Source: Galeopsis tetrahit | Taxonomy: Eukaryota > Streptophyta > Magnoliopsida > Lamiales > Lamiaceae | Direction of reading: 5' to 3' | DNA: 64,000 nucleotides | NCBI GenBank assembly: GCA_963675135.1 | Contig: OY776133.1 | Location: 41,571,494 to 41,635,493, forward strand | In this document: one piece after another, positions 35,104-46,069 of the stretch | How the letters are laid out: each line of letters opens with the position of its first letter | How positions within the stretch are numbered: the first letter of the stretch is position 1 | Position numbers and translations under genes: made by a program | The notes under the pieces: model-generated | The model's input: the letters and a program-made list of their open reading frames with translations, nothing else | Databases searched by the model: none | What the model was told of the DNA's origin: nothing

Positions 35104-36724
35104 TGTTGGTCCTGAAGGAGTATATAACAAGTGTATGGGGGGGGAATACACTTGTATGCAATTTCTTTTCAAACTTAATCAAACCAGAGATCAGCAATGT
35201 TATCTTGGACAACTCTGCTGAAGATGATTAACTCTTTATAGATAATCAAACTACTAAGTACTATTGAGTACTTAGTTGGATAACTATCTAAGGGAGTTAT
35301 ATGTGCGGAATTAGTGGTTGGCCCTTTAGTTTAGACTCCTTTAAGTTTCTGAAATCACTTAGTCAATCAATCCAGTTTTCAGGGAACTTGTCCAAATTGG
35401 TTTTGCACAGTCTTTGAATGTTTGTCCTTTGAAAGATCAGTTTTGTGTGCAGTGTTGAATGTATGAAAGTACTTTGAAAGTAAATCAACACAAGAGTTTA
35501 TAGTGGTTCAGAGACTCGAGCTCCTACATCCACTTTCCCTGATTTAACAGGATAATTCCTTCACTCTTGGAATTAACTTGTTTTATAGTGCCACGGTGCA
35601 CTTGATCAAGAACACCACTCCTTGGTGAATTGATCCCTAGGATGTCTAGAGTCCTAGTACCCTCTTCTCAACTCAGAACTGAACTGTTCTTCTCTCAACA
35701 GTCAGCTCCTACCACTTCTACTACTACTACAAACTTCTCACTTTCTCACTTGAAAGATGTAAGGGTTGAACTAAGGTTCCAACTAATGAGATATCATTTA
35801 CAATGAAGATCAGTGTATAAGGATTAGGATATCTCTCTAAGCTTTGTATGGGTATACAATAAGGTTCAGCTTAGAAGAAGTGTTTGAAGACTAAGATAGT
35901 CTTTTGAAAGCTTGAAAGCACTCTTGATATTCTTCTCAAGGTTGAGGTCAGTTGGATATTGTTGAGGTGCTTCAAATGGTCTTCACACTTCTGTATTTAT
36001 AGACAGATAAAGGATTTGCCCGTTGGAGAGGCAGCCCCAAATGTCCATAAATGTCTTCTTTGAGTTCTTCAACTTAGAAGACAGATTCTTGATAGTGACA
36101 TGTCCTCATTTGGGAAATAAACGGTTGTATAGACTTTGACTTCATTCTGCAGCACTCTTCCCAATGTCTGACTTCAAGATTCACTTATTCAAACATGGAC
36201 ATGGCTTCTAAAGGTTGGTTCTATGATAAGGACAACATTCCTTATCAGTAGACAACTCTCCTTATCACTATCAGCAGACTTGCTTATCAACATAGTTGGC
36301 TTGCTCTTTTTAGATGACCCTTGCCCTCTTCTCTATGAAAGGCTTCTGAAGGTTGGTTCTATGGTATAGTTGTCTTGATCTCTCCAGCATAGTTGATCTT
36401 AAGCTTCAGAACACTTGTTCTGGTTTAATTGTGCTGAGAAAACTCTTCTGGACAACTCTTCTGATCAGCATACTTGTCTTTCAGCAGACTTGGTGATTGT
36501 TCCAGAATTTGAGCCTTGAGGGGACTTGTTCTTGATAGACTTAAAAGCATATGTTCCCCCTCAAATTGTGTATCTAATAAACTATGAGCTGCCTAACATA
36601 TCAGCTTATCATCTAGCCTTATGCTAAATGTTCTAACATTCTTAGAACATTATCAATCTTGACTTAGGCATGTCTCAGGGGGTTTTGGTATTAAATCAAA
36701 ACATATCTCATTTTATTCCCAACA
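35104..36724 (-). mobile_element. Solo LTR related to element A (minus strand)
   Basis: 1621 bp bounded by TGTTGGTCC and TTCCCAACA on the + strand, flanked by a perfect CCTTA duplication (35099-35103, 36725-36729). On the minus strand it opens TGTTGGGAATAAAATGA and carries the AGTGG...GAACCACTATAAA block (35498-35535). It also has a C-rich-loop hairpin (35127-35155, 10 bp stem). No internal region, so it probably arose by recombination between two LTRs. Confidence 0.9.
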
Positions 36725-36729
36725 CCTTA

Positions 36730-37492
36730 GATTTTTTTTAAATACAAATGGAAGTACAGTTTATGGTATAGATATTTGTCTAAGTTAAAAAAACATGAAA
36801 GAGATACATTATTTATTATAAGAGACAATCTGCATATAAAAAAATATTTATACAATTATCTCGGAGGAAAAGGACCAATATTTTACCAACCCATGAATCA
36901 CACAAACATACAGTGAAGCCACTTATATTATTTTGCCTTCAAATTCTCAATAAATTCATCCAAGTGAATATATCTCTTATAAGCTCAGAGCAATGCTACT
37001 ACGACAACACTTGGCTATATGAATTGGCATTCCTCCAAAAACTTACTTAGGCAATTCATCGAGCAAGTAGCATGCAATTTAAAAAGAGTAGTTCCATACG
37101 CACATTTTCCAAGATTAAAAAGCCAAAAACAAAAACAGTGAAAAACGGATAGATTAAAATAGAGTATCGAACAAGAAGTTGATGACATGAACTCTCAAAT
37201 CCACAAAATATCAATCTATCTAAATTCGACATGAATAGACAACTAAAATTAAGGAAGATCATAACTAACCAATTTTATCTTTATTTTTAGAATTTGGAGA
37301 AGATGGAAATATAAAGGCAGGGGAAGAACACGATCCATCAGACATTGGGAACTCAAAAAAAAAAAATTGAGTGGTCAAAAATAATGAGAATAGATTAAAT
37401 AAGGGCATCTATGGTATAGAATTTCAAAACGTCAATTAAAAAGTAAATAGAAGAAAATATAAAACGACTAATAAAATGAATATGAGTGAGTA
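36730..37492. other. AT-rich sequence, no gene seen
   Basis: Continuation of the target of the solo LTR. A 68-codon minus-strand frame (37056-37262) has no recognisable domain. Confidence 0.45.
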
Positions 37493-38950
37493 TGTTCTAA
37501 AGACAATAGTTATGAGGACATTATACTTGATCGATCATATTCAGTTATTAAGTATTAGTATTTATTTATTCAATAATATTCTTGAATATTATGTTTAATT
37601 GTTTGCATTTATTCTTATATGTGTTCACGTGAACTAATATTGTCATTGGGGATGTGAGATCTCAGATGACTATAACATGGTTCTTAAATTAGCCCCAAGC
37701 AATGATCATCGAGATTGGGATATATATATCGATGATGCTATTGAGATTGGTGTGCGATCTGCATCATATCCTTAGAGGATGTAGTGGTTCTCACAAACTA
37801 CAATATACTAGGTATCTCATGATGGATGCACAAAATACTCTGAAGAGTATTGGCCGACACGGCCGATCGAGAAACCGTTTGATATATTATATTTACGTTC
37901 TACGGTAATATCGATTTGTGGAGTAGTGTAATAGTATTTTGACTTGAGGTTAATACACGCAACATGTGCGGTGTGATGGGCTTTGACCATTACTAACGCT
38001 TGCACTCCTAATAGAGTAGATTAGGCATATGTTGGGCACATCACAAAGTATGTGTGTGTGGTAGTTGAGTTAAGAATATGATTCATTCCTCAAATAGATT
38101 TGGAGAGAATACACATTTTCTCATAACTAATTGGATCGTTAGTCATTGACCAATGCATGTCACATTTGGAATGGTGTTCAAATGAGATATTGTGATCACT
38201 TAGTAGAATGAGATTACGTGATTAAATTATTGAAACAGACACATCATCATGTTCTGGATTTAATCGGAATATTCGTGAATGAAATGATTGAATCAGTGTA
38301 AGCTTCATATAAATGTTGTAGTTATATTCTCGCAACGTACCTCATATGTTGAGATTGTGTGGTTCATTATGAAGGGTTCAACTAAGACCGTTAGTTTGAC
38401 TAATAGTTTGATATGTGAGGGCATATGGGTCACACAACAAGTAGTCTTTGTTTACGAATTAAAGTTGGTTAGATTAGATATTTGATTTGGTCAGAATTTT
38501 AATATGTAGAGAAATATAATTTTATTTGATATTGGGAATTTTTAATGATTATTTAATTAAATTAAATGATATATTTGATATATCATAAATATATAATATA
38601 TTAGATATATTATATTATATTATATAGTACGACATCTATTTGATATTTACATTTTCAATGAGCCAATAAAATAGATAGATGGGCTTAAGGCCGATGTACA
38701 CAGATGGATTTTCTCTATAGAATTCTCCTAATGAATTCCTTTAGAGAATTCTAAATTGAATTACGAGCTCGTAGACGAGGAATACGTGGATATCGTAGCT
38801 GAGGTTTTGCGTACGGATCACTGTAAGGATTATTTAATACTTTAATTATCCTTGTGATTTAATGTTATACAGTCATATAGGATTCGTTGCTGGTGAAAAT
38901 TTTAACTTCCGCAGCTACGTGCATAATGTTCGTATCTCGAAAACCTAACA
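37493..38950 (+). mobile_element. Candidate Copia LTR (no target duplication found)
   Basis: The stretch begins TGTTCTAAAGACAATAG and ends ACTTCCGCAGCTACG...CCTAACA. From recall, the closing 'TTCCGCAGC...CTAACA' style is seen in Copia LTRs of the Angela/Bianca kind. About 1458 bp. The flanks GAGTA and GTTTG do not match, and no primer site follows, so it may be a truncated LTR or a wrong call. Confidence 0.35.
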
Positions 38951-39471
38951 GTTTGATCAATAAATAAAGTCAAGTCAATGAGTTCATTCTAGTCATCGGG
39001 ATGATCAATCAATAGAAAGAGAACAAATTGAACTCAACAAGGATCGGTCAAGAGTCAACAATTCGAAGATAGATATATAGTGTCACCTCGATAACCTTAC
39101 TCGATACATCAGCAACGAGCTAGTCAACGCCTACATCAACCTTTTTATTGGCCACCTAGATCGAACACCTCATCGATCAGTGTGGTAAGCTCATCCACCC
39201 TGGTAATCCACCATAGCCGAACGTCCACCTCGACTGGAGTTAGTGGCGTAGGGAGAATAGAACATGGGGGTATAATAGTACCCCCAAATTGATTCTTTTT
39301 TTTTAAAGCAAAAAATTAAAAAAAATTATAAGGGAGGCCAGTAATTAAAGTCCATCCCAATGAGCCCATACATTTAAACAAAAAAACATCTAATTCATTT
39401 AAAAGCACATTCATTATAATTTACAAGGCAGGTCTAAGGCCTTTAGTTAATATTTAATAAGGCCATTAGAC

Positions 39472-39798
39472 TTTTTTTTTTTTTTTTTAAGTTGGAAATG
39501 CTTAGTTTCCATTATTGCATGAGCAAGGAAGAATTGGTAGCCCAACAAACGATGGCGGGTCTAACCAAGTGTAGTGATTATGAAAGTTACAAGCGTTCTT
39601 AGCAAATGTATGCGCCAAATTATTGGCAGTCCTTTTAACAAAGGTAATAGAAACATTAGTAAAAGACATCAGCAATCTCTTACATGCATCCACATAGTCT
39701 CCAAAGATCGTAGCCATGTGCTCGGATCCATTAATTGCGTCCACCACCGTCTTTGCATCTCCCTCAATTTGTCTCCTTCCTCATCGACCATTATGTTA
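39472..39798 (-). mobile_element. 5'-truncated LINE fragment (RNase H tail)
   Basis: A run of about 17 T (39472-39488) is the poly(A) tail on the minus strand. It is preceded in that strand by coding sequence for a plant LINE-type RNase H end (GDAKTVVDAI, then VSITFVKRTANNLAHTFAKNA). The flanks TAAGGCCATTAGAC (39458-39471) and TAAGGCCTTTAGAC (39799-39812) form a 14 bp target duplication with one mismatch. A 33 bp word near its 5' edge (39765-39797) recurs with changes at 39837-39869. Confidence 0.75.
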
Positions 39799-39922
39799 TA
39801 AGGCCTTTAGACTTAGTTAATATTTAACAATATAATTTGTCTACTTCCTAATCGACCATTCTGTTATAGGCGCGTGCACCCAATTCCTCATTTCTCCTGT
39901 TGGCTACTGCGCGCCTGACAAG

Positions 39923-40209
39923 GTAAGTAATTTTTTTTAATTTAATTAATATTTTGTTAAATATTTTTATTATACTTATTATTTGTTTTAGCTATTGTAT
40001 TTAATTTATGAATGAATTTATTTGGGTATATGAAATATGAATTAGGGATTTAGGGTTTGTATTATAGTTGCTAATTTGTTATATTATGCTAAATTAATTT
40101 AGTTTAAAACTTGAAATAGACAATGATTTGAGTTGTTTTTTTTTATTGTGAAATCATATTTGTTAATTTGTTAAATTATAGTTGCTAATTTACTATTTAC
40201 TTCAATTAG
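39923..40209 (+). other. Possible 5' intron of the hAT transposase gene
   Basis: GACAAG/GTAAGT at 39922/39923 is a strong donor, and TTCAATTAG/GAAATG at 40209/40210 is a plausible acceptor. The 287 bp between are AT-rich. Inferred from signals only. Confidence 0.35.
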
Positions 40210-40354
40210 GAAATGACGAAAGATAAATTTATGTCAAGGAAACTCAAGACAACGAAAAAATAACCCGACCTTCGTGAATTTATGTTCAAGAGAATGAAAT
40301 ATCAAGAAGCTAGCTCCTTGCACTTTCCAAAGAGATGAGTCTTCTCCAATTGAT

Positions 40355-43300
40355 ATGGAGTCTTCTTCAACCTCATCATTTAATTCAACTCAAATTCAAG
40401 AAAATAAAAGGAGTATTAGTGGTTCAAGTGCACAATTGGAAGAGGAAGAATTGTTATATGATGTTGAACTTCTTTCCAATGATCCCGGAAAAAGAATAAG
40501 CATAATGGATTATCCTCCCAATCAACAAAATGTGGTGATAAGAGCACATATTCTTAAAGGGCCATGTCAACCCAAAACTCATGACTTCCCTCAAAGAGAG
40601 TTGGGAGGTATGCGTCAATTTAGTGTCGTTTAGTTCAAAAAATATGATTGGCTTGAATATAGTATTGAGAAAGATGCGGCATTTTGTTTTGTTTGTTACT
40701 TATTTAAGAATGAAGTTGAAATTGGTGTTGGGGGAGATGTTTTTATTAATGAAGGGTTTAGGTCATGGAATAAACCAATTAGATTTGACAAGCACGTTGG
40801 TGGTGTTAAAAGTTCTCAAAATCTTGCTTATGAGAAATATGTAAATTTAAGAGATTCAAAAAAAAATTATATTGGGCATGTTTTTTATAGTGCAAGTGAA
40901 GTGATTCGAAGTGAATATGAATCTCGTTTGAAGGCTTCACTTTCTTGTTTGAGACTTCTTTTACATCAAGGGTTGGCATGTGGTGGACATGATGAGACTG
41001 GAGAATCAATTAATAGGGGAAATTTTTTTGAACTTTTGAAATGGCTTGCAGAACATAAGGAGGATGTTAATAGGGGAAATTCTCTAGGGAATATCCAAAT
41101 GACATCTCCCATGATTCAAAAAGATATCATTAATTGTTGTGATAAAGAAACAACTAAACACATTATTAATGAAGAGCTTGGTGATGATTATTTTGCTATA
41201 TTGGCCGGATGAGTCAAGTGATGTATCTCAAAAGAAACAATTAGTCCTTTGTTTGCGTTTTGTTGATGGTAAAAGGGGTGTAGATGTTGTTAACTCTTAA
41301 ATGCTTTAACATTATCAACAACATCTTAATTTGACCTTCCTTGATTTATTCTAAGTCTTTTCTGCAATGTTACATTAAATGTTGTACTAAATGCTCTCAC
41401 ATTCAGGAACGATTCTAGAAGCTTCTACAATAGTCTGGAACCTGGAAGATTCCAGAATGTTGGAGAACGTGCTAGAAGGCTTTGGAGCAGTTTAGAACGA
41501 CCTGGAAGATGGCAGAATGTTCTAGAAAGATCATGGAGGTTGAGGTCCTAAAAAATAGGATCTCATAATGGAAGGATCTAGAAGCTGTGTATTTCTCTAT
41601 AAATACCGCCAGAGCCTCTCATTTCAAAGCATGCACTACTCGAGTAACACCTCCTTGAGCGTTCAACCCTAGTTAGGAGTTATGGCCAGTAGTTGTATCA
41701 TTTAACGTACGCCGAGGGATACCACACCTTCCAGTGTACTTAGTTCTAGTCTTGAATCGAGTGAGAGTGAATCACAGATTAGATTAGTTCTTTAGACAGT
41801 GTTTTTACACTTAAGTCTGTTTGCGGATTCAGGCACCTGCCTCGATTGTAGTTTCTGTTTGTGGAATGTTGAAGTAATTGCTGAGACATTTCACACGACA
41901 CTTTTTGTATAACTTAGGAACTAAGTTACTTTTCGCCGTAAGGCTTAGCATAGGTTTTGTTATTAATAAAATCTATGTTAAAAATTATTCCATTGTGTTC
42001 GTATTGTGTTTTAGTGTTTTAGACTTCCGCTGTGTACTGTGTTTACTTTTCACATTCTGTTAGAGTTAATGCTACACTAATTGTCACAACATACAGTGTA
42101 ACATTGTTCTGTTTTTTACTTAAACACTAGATACCATCACCCCGCACACTTTCAAGGGGAATGGTAGTGGAGCGATTTCTTGGACTTAAATATGCAATTA
42201 TGTCTTTGCTTGTGGAACATTCATTGAGTCCATCTAAAATTCGAGGGCAAGGGTATGATGGGGCTAGCAATATGAAAGTTGGAATAAATGGTCTTAAGAC
42301 TTTGATTATGAAGGATACTCCATGTGCCTACTATGTTCATTGTTTTGCTCGTCAACTTCAATTAACTCTTGTTGTCGTCGCTAAAAATAACAATGATTAT
42401 TGTTGACTTTTTGAGACACTTGCAAACTTGTTAAATGTGATTGGAGTTTCTTGTAAGAGAACATAAATGATTCGCGAAAGTCAAGGTAAAAAAATTGTTG
42501 GATCCTTGAAAATGAGAGAAATTGAGAGTGGATCAGGTTTGAATCAAGAACTTGGTTTGAGATGGCCCGGTGACACTCGTTTGGGATCTTATTACTCTTT
42601 TGAATACTATTGACTTGTTTTCTACAATTGTTGAGGTGCTTGAGATGATTGGGAAGACCGCTTCAAGTTCGGAGGATAAGATAAAAGCTCAATCAATTTT
42701 GTACTCTTTTGACTTTATTTTTATTGCACACTTGACAGAACTTTTCTTTAGTAACTCTAATAATTTGTGTAATGCTTTACAAAGAAGAGATCAAGATATT
42801 GTCAATGATATGTCTCTTGTTTCGTTAACAATTGTTATGTTGCAAAAAAAGAGGAGATAGTGGATGGGAACCTCTCTTGGATAAGGTTACTTCATTCTGC
42901 ACTAAGTATGCCACTGTTGTTCCCGATATGGATACTCCTTACATTCCACGAGGAAGATCAAGGCGTTTTGTTAAACAATGTATGAACCTTCAACATTTTC
43001 GAGTTGAATTTTCATGGAATTGATTAATTTACATCTTAGAGAACTCAATGATCGGTTTGGTGAGATGAATACAGAGTTACTTATATGCATGTCATGCTTA
43101 AGTCCCAAAGATGATTTCTCTTCTTTTGATAAGAAGAAAATTCTCAAGCTTGCCACATTTTATCCCTTCAAGTTTACAAGTATTGATGTGATGGCTCTTG
43201 AATGTCAACTTGACATATTCATTGAAGATATGCGAAGAGATGTTAGGTTTCAAGGTTTGCATGATCTTGGTGTTCTCTCGATGAAGCTTGTCGAGACAAA

Positions 43301-43559
43301 GAAGCATATGAATTATCCAACAATTTATTTGCTCATCAAGTTGATGTTGATTCTTCCAGTAGCTACTGCAAGTGTGGAAAGAGTATTTTCCGGAATGACT
43401 TATGTAAAAAATAAGTTGTGAAATAGTATTGGTGATCAATTACTAAATGATAGTTTGGTTACTTTTGTTGAGAATGACGTGTTTCTACAAATTTCTGATG
43501 ATGATATCATACACCGTTTTCAAAACATGAGGCTTCGTCGGTCTCAGTTAAAATTGTAA
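40355..43559 (+). pseudogene. hAT-family transposase, ZMYM1-like (broken)
   Basis: A cut-and-paste transposase. Pieces in order: a TTF-type zinc-finger region (FKKYDWLEYSIEKDAAFCFVC, then GFRSWNK and FDKHVGG); a DUF4371-like middle (ESRLKASLSCLRLLLHQGLACGGHD, then DESSDVSQKKQLVLCLRFVD); GQGYDGASNMKV after the inserted LTR; and the C-terminal hAT dimerisation motif ATASVERVFSGM at about 43372. The first ATG is taken at 40355, but the true start may lie upstream. Damage: TGG to TAG at 40631-40633, a one-base insertion near 41209, the solo LTR at 41279-42154, further shifts and stops between 42400 and 42860, and a stop at about 43420. The final TAA is at 43557-43559. Confidence 0.82.
41279..42154. 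mobile_element. 876 bp solo LTR inserted in the hAT transposase gene
   Basis: It starts TGTAGATGTTGTTAAC and ends CACACTTTCA, with a perfect AGGGG duplication (41274-41278, 42155-42159). Removing it joins the codons for VDGKRG and VVERFLGL. Internal TATAAATA lies near 41599. No coding frame, primer site or polypurine tract inside, so a solo LTR is the best reading. Orientation is likely + from the TATA box. Confidence 0.78.
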
Positions 43560-43690
43560 TTTGATTTGAACGTTATGTAAAAAAAAATTCAATTTTCTCG
43601 AATTGTATGACTTGTATTATTAAATAGTATTTTACTTAATATTTTTCATACCCCCGAATTCGGAATCCTGGATCCGCCACTAGCTGGATT

Positions 43691-44006
43691 CTCAGCCCAC
43701 CTCAATCTATCAAGTCAACTACTTTAGCGAGAAGACCACGAACACGTAATTTTGATTCCATATACTTTTTAATGATTATTTGATGTTAATTAAGTTTCAA
43801 TTTTTTTAGATACTATACATAATATGCTGCGTATTTTTTAAATGTCACTTTTGGGTTCAAATTATATTTAAAAAAAAAAAACTAATTTTTTTACATTACT
43901 CCCAAATTTATCGTATATGTTGTAAGAAAATTAAATTTGCATTTGTTAATGTGTATGCAAATTGAATGTTAATGGATCAATTTTAATGTATAAAAGAGGA
44001 GAATTG
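43691..44006. other. AT-rich spacer, no gene seen
   Basis: Continuation of the hAT target site. No feature recognised. Confidence 0.5.
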
Positions 44007-44691
44007 TGTTAGTTCGACAACTCCATTTAGAGTGGACAAGTCGTCTGAAGGTATCAGATAAACCGCGTGAGTTAATTTGGACATCTCAGCTGATAGGCCA
44101 TCTCGTTTGATAGTTGGTCAACTCATTTTATGTTATGGAACAACTCATCTAAGTCTTGTCTAAGTCATCTGATTTTATCTCAACTGAGTTGAGAACATAA
44201 CAGCTGAGGTCAAGTCAGTTGATAGCCAAAACAAGTGAGAATAACTCAAGTCATCTATTCGCGTCAATTTTCGGAATTTAATTTCTAAACGGTTAGGCAT
44301 TATTCATCTATAAATACAACTCAATTCCTTAGACATTGTGTGATAGTTAGAATTAGTTATTGTCAGTTCCTTAGGCATTATTCATCTATAAATACAAGTC
44401 AATTGTATTGGGAAAAGATTGATTCAAGTTGTTAAGATCATTCATACATAAGAGAGCTAGATACACAGTTCAGGGTTTCTTAGCTTGAGTGTTTAAGTGT
44501 TGTAATTTGTAACTTTGATTCATCCATAGTGAAAGTGGCTCTCTATCCTCCGAGAACGTGGATCTTTACGATCGAACCACATAATTTATGTGTTCTTGTG
44601 TGTGTGTTTTCATTATTTTATTCCATTTGATTTCTTAAAGTGTTCTTTGGGTTATTGGATTGCTTTGTGTTGTGATAACAAAAGCATAACA
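44007..44691 (+). mobile_element. Candidate degraded Copia LTR
   Basis: The segment runs from TGTTAGTTCGAC to AAGCATAACA, with a 5 bp inverted match TGTTA/TAACA. Inside, a stretch with TATAAATACAA is present twice (about 44296-44325 and 44373-44402). It is followed by GATCTTTACGATCGAACCACATAA, wording seen in Copia R/U5 regions. The flanks do not match, so the boundaries are uncertain. Confidence 0.35.
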
Positions 44692-45150
44692 ACATTACAT
44701 TAAATGTTGACACGTGGATAAATATATATTAAAATTAATTTAATTTTTTTATTTAAATTTCATGAATTTAATAAATTCATTCTCGAATTAAAATTGTTAA
44801 ATTATTGATATTTAATATGCACGGTATAAGACGGACAAATTATACGAGTATTTGAATACTCGTAATTGGTAAGAATACATTTGACTTAACATGTGGAGGA
44901 AATCAAATCACATTTCTCCAAAAAAATAAGAGAATTAAATTAAATCAAATCAAGTCAATTAAATCAGCATCATCTAACAAGAAGGCGTCACGTGGCATCG
45001 TAAAGAGGGAAAGTACGTCTTCACTCTCTTGCCTTATAAATAAGGTCCCCCTCATTCATTTGGACACACACACAAAAATATTCAAGGCTCAAAATTTTTA
45101 TGCAAAGATTTAGAGTATTCTTGATCATTCGAAGGAGTTTCAAAGACGTT
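44692..45150 (+). other. Target sequence of element D, possibly another LTR
   Basis: CCTTATAAATAAGG near 45033-45046 and the following CA-rich leader look like a promoter. The sequence continues beyond D at 63101. The five bases ACGTT (45146-45150) are the left target duplication of D. Confidence 0.4.
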
Positions 45151-45723
45151 TGTTGGGATATGAATCCTATAAACAATGTTCTAATTGATGATTATATGTT
45201 TTGATGGCCAAAAGTAATTTAGAGTTAATGATATATGTGATTATATGTTGTTATATGTTGTTATATGATATAAGATTACTGATCTTATTATCTGAGATTA
45301 CTGATCTTATTGTAATATGAAGTCTGAATTTATTGATCTTAGTATTTTACTAATCTGATATATGAACTGTTTAAGAACTAAGCTGATGGAAATATTGTAT
45401 AGACAGCTTATAGTATAGGACTTAGTTATACTCATCTGTATATAGTTCAGTTGATGTATAAGATAGGTTTTATATTTGTAAAAGTTGTATTTTATTGTAT
45501 TCAGCATTGTAATAGTTAGAACAGAAGATTAGTTTGAAGTCAGAAGACTGGAGATGACTAAGAAGACTATTTCAGAGATTGAAGATATCAAGTGAAGTTT
45601 TTAAAGAAGCTGAACAGTTTGGAAGAACTGTGCTGACTGACCAAGAGCAGTAAAACTAAGAAGAGTAGTTTACTGTGCTGAGTTAGTTTGTTTGAAGAAT
45701 AAGTTTGGATAACTTATTTAAGG

Positions 45724-45970
45724 TGTTGTGACAGAATAAGGTTATAGCACATGAACAAGAAAAACGTAAAGAAGACAAGTGATTTACGTGGTTCACCAAT
45801 GAATTGGCTACGTCCACGGGCAGAGAAGAGAACGGATTTTATTACTGATTAGGGTTACAGATTACAGATCTCAAAGACCATATATATAGCACAGAGATAA
45901 AACACCGATATAGCACAGCGAGACCCCCGAACAACTCAGCGAAGTGTGTGTGATTCAAGGCATATCAACA
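45724..45970 (-). repeat. Element C 3' LTR (left on the + strand)
   Basis: TGTTGTGACAG to GGCATATCAACA. It matches the other LTR for the first 190 bp or so apart from two substitutions, then differs completely for about 45 bp (ACAGCGAGACCCCCG... here) before the shared GGCATATCAACA end. Confidence 0.9.
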
Positions 45971-45985
45971 AATCTCCACCTTGAC
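45971..45985 (-). other. Polypurine tract of element C
   Basis: On the minus strand GTCAAGGTGGAGATT abuts the TGTTGATATGCC start of the 3' LTR. Confidence 0.75.
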
Positions 45986-46069
45986 TTGAATCTCCCTTGC
46001 AGATGCATCATTACAATGCCAGATGAACAGACTTCTCCTTTCTGCCTCAGATTTGCCCTCCTTGGGCAA

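Larger units (their letters stand above)
39241..43682 (+). mobile_element. Degraded hAT transposon (ZMYM1/TTF-type)
   Basis: The left end, TAGTGGCGTAGGGAG...GGGGGTATA, and the right end, TACCCCC...GATCCGCCACTA, form imperfect terminal inverted repeats. The 8 bp flanks ACTGGAGT and GCTGGATT match at six of eight positions, consistent with a decayed hAT duplication. It encodes a hAT transposase and contains a LINE piece and an 876 bp solo LTR. Without the solo LTR and its duplication it is about 3.56 kb. Confidence 0.75.

Noticed and set aside
44007..44691. A confident call of a solo LTR
   Set aside because: The TGTTA/TAACA ends are suggestive, but the flanks AATTG and ACATT do not form a target duplication; kept only as a low-confidence candidate.
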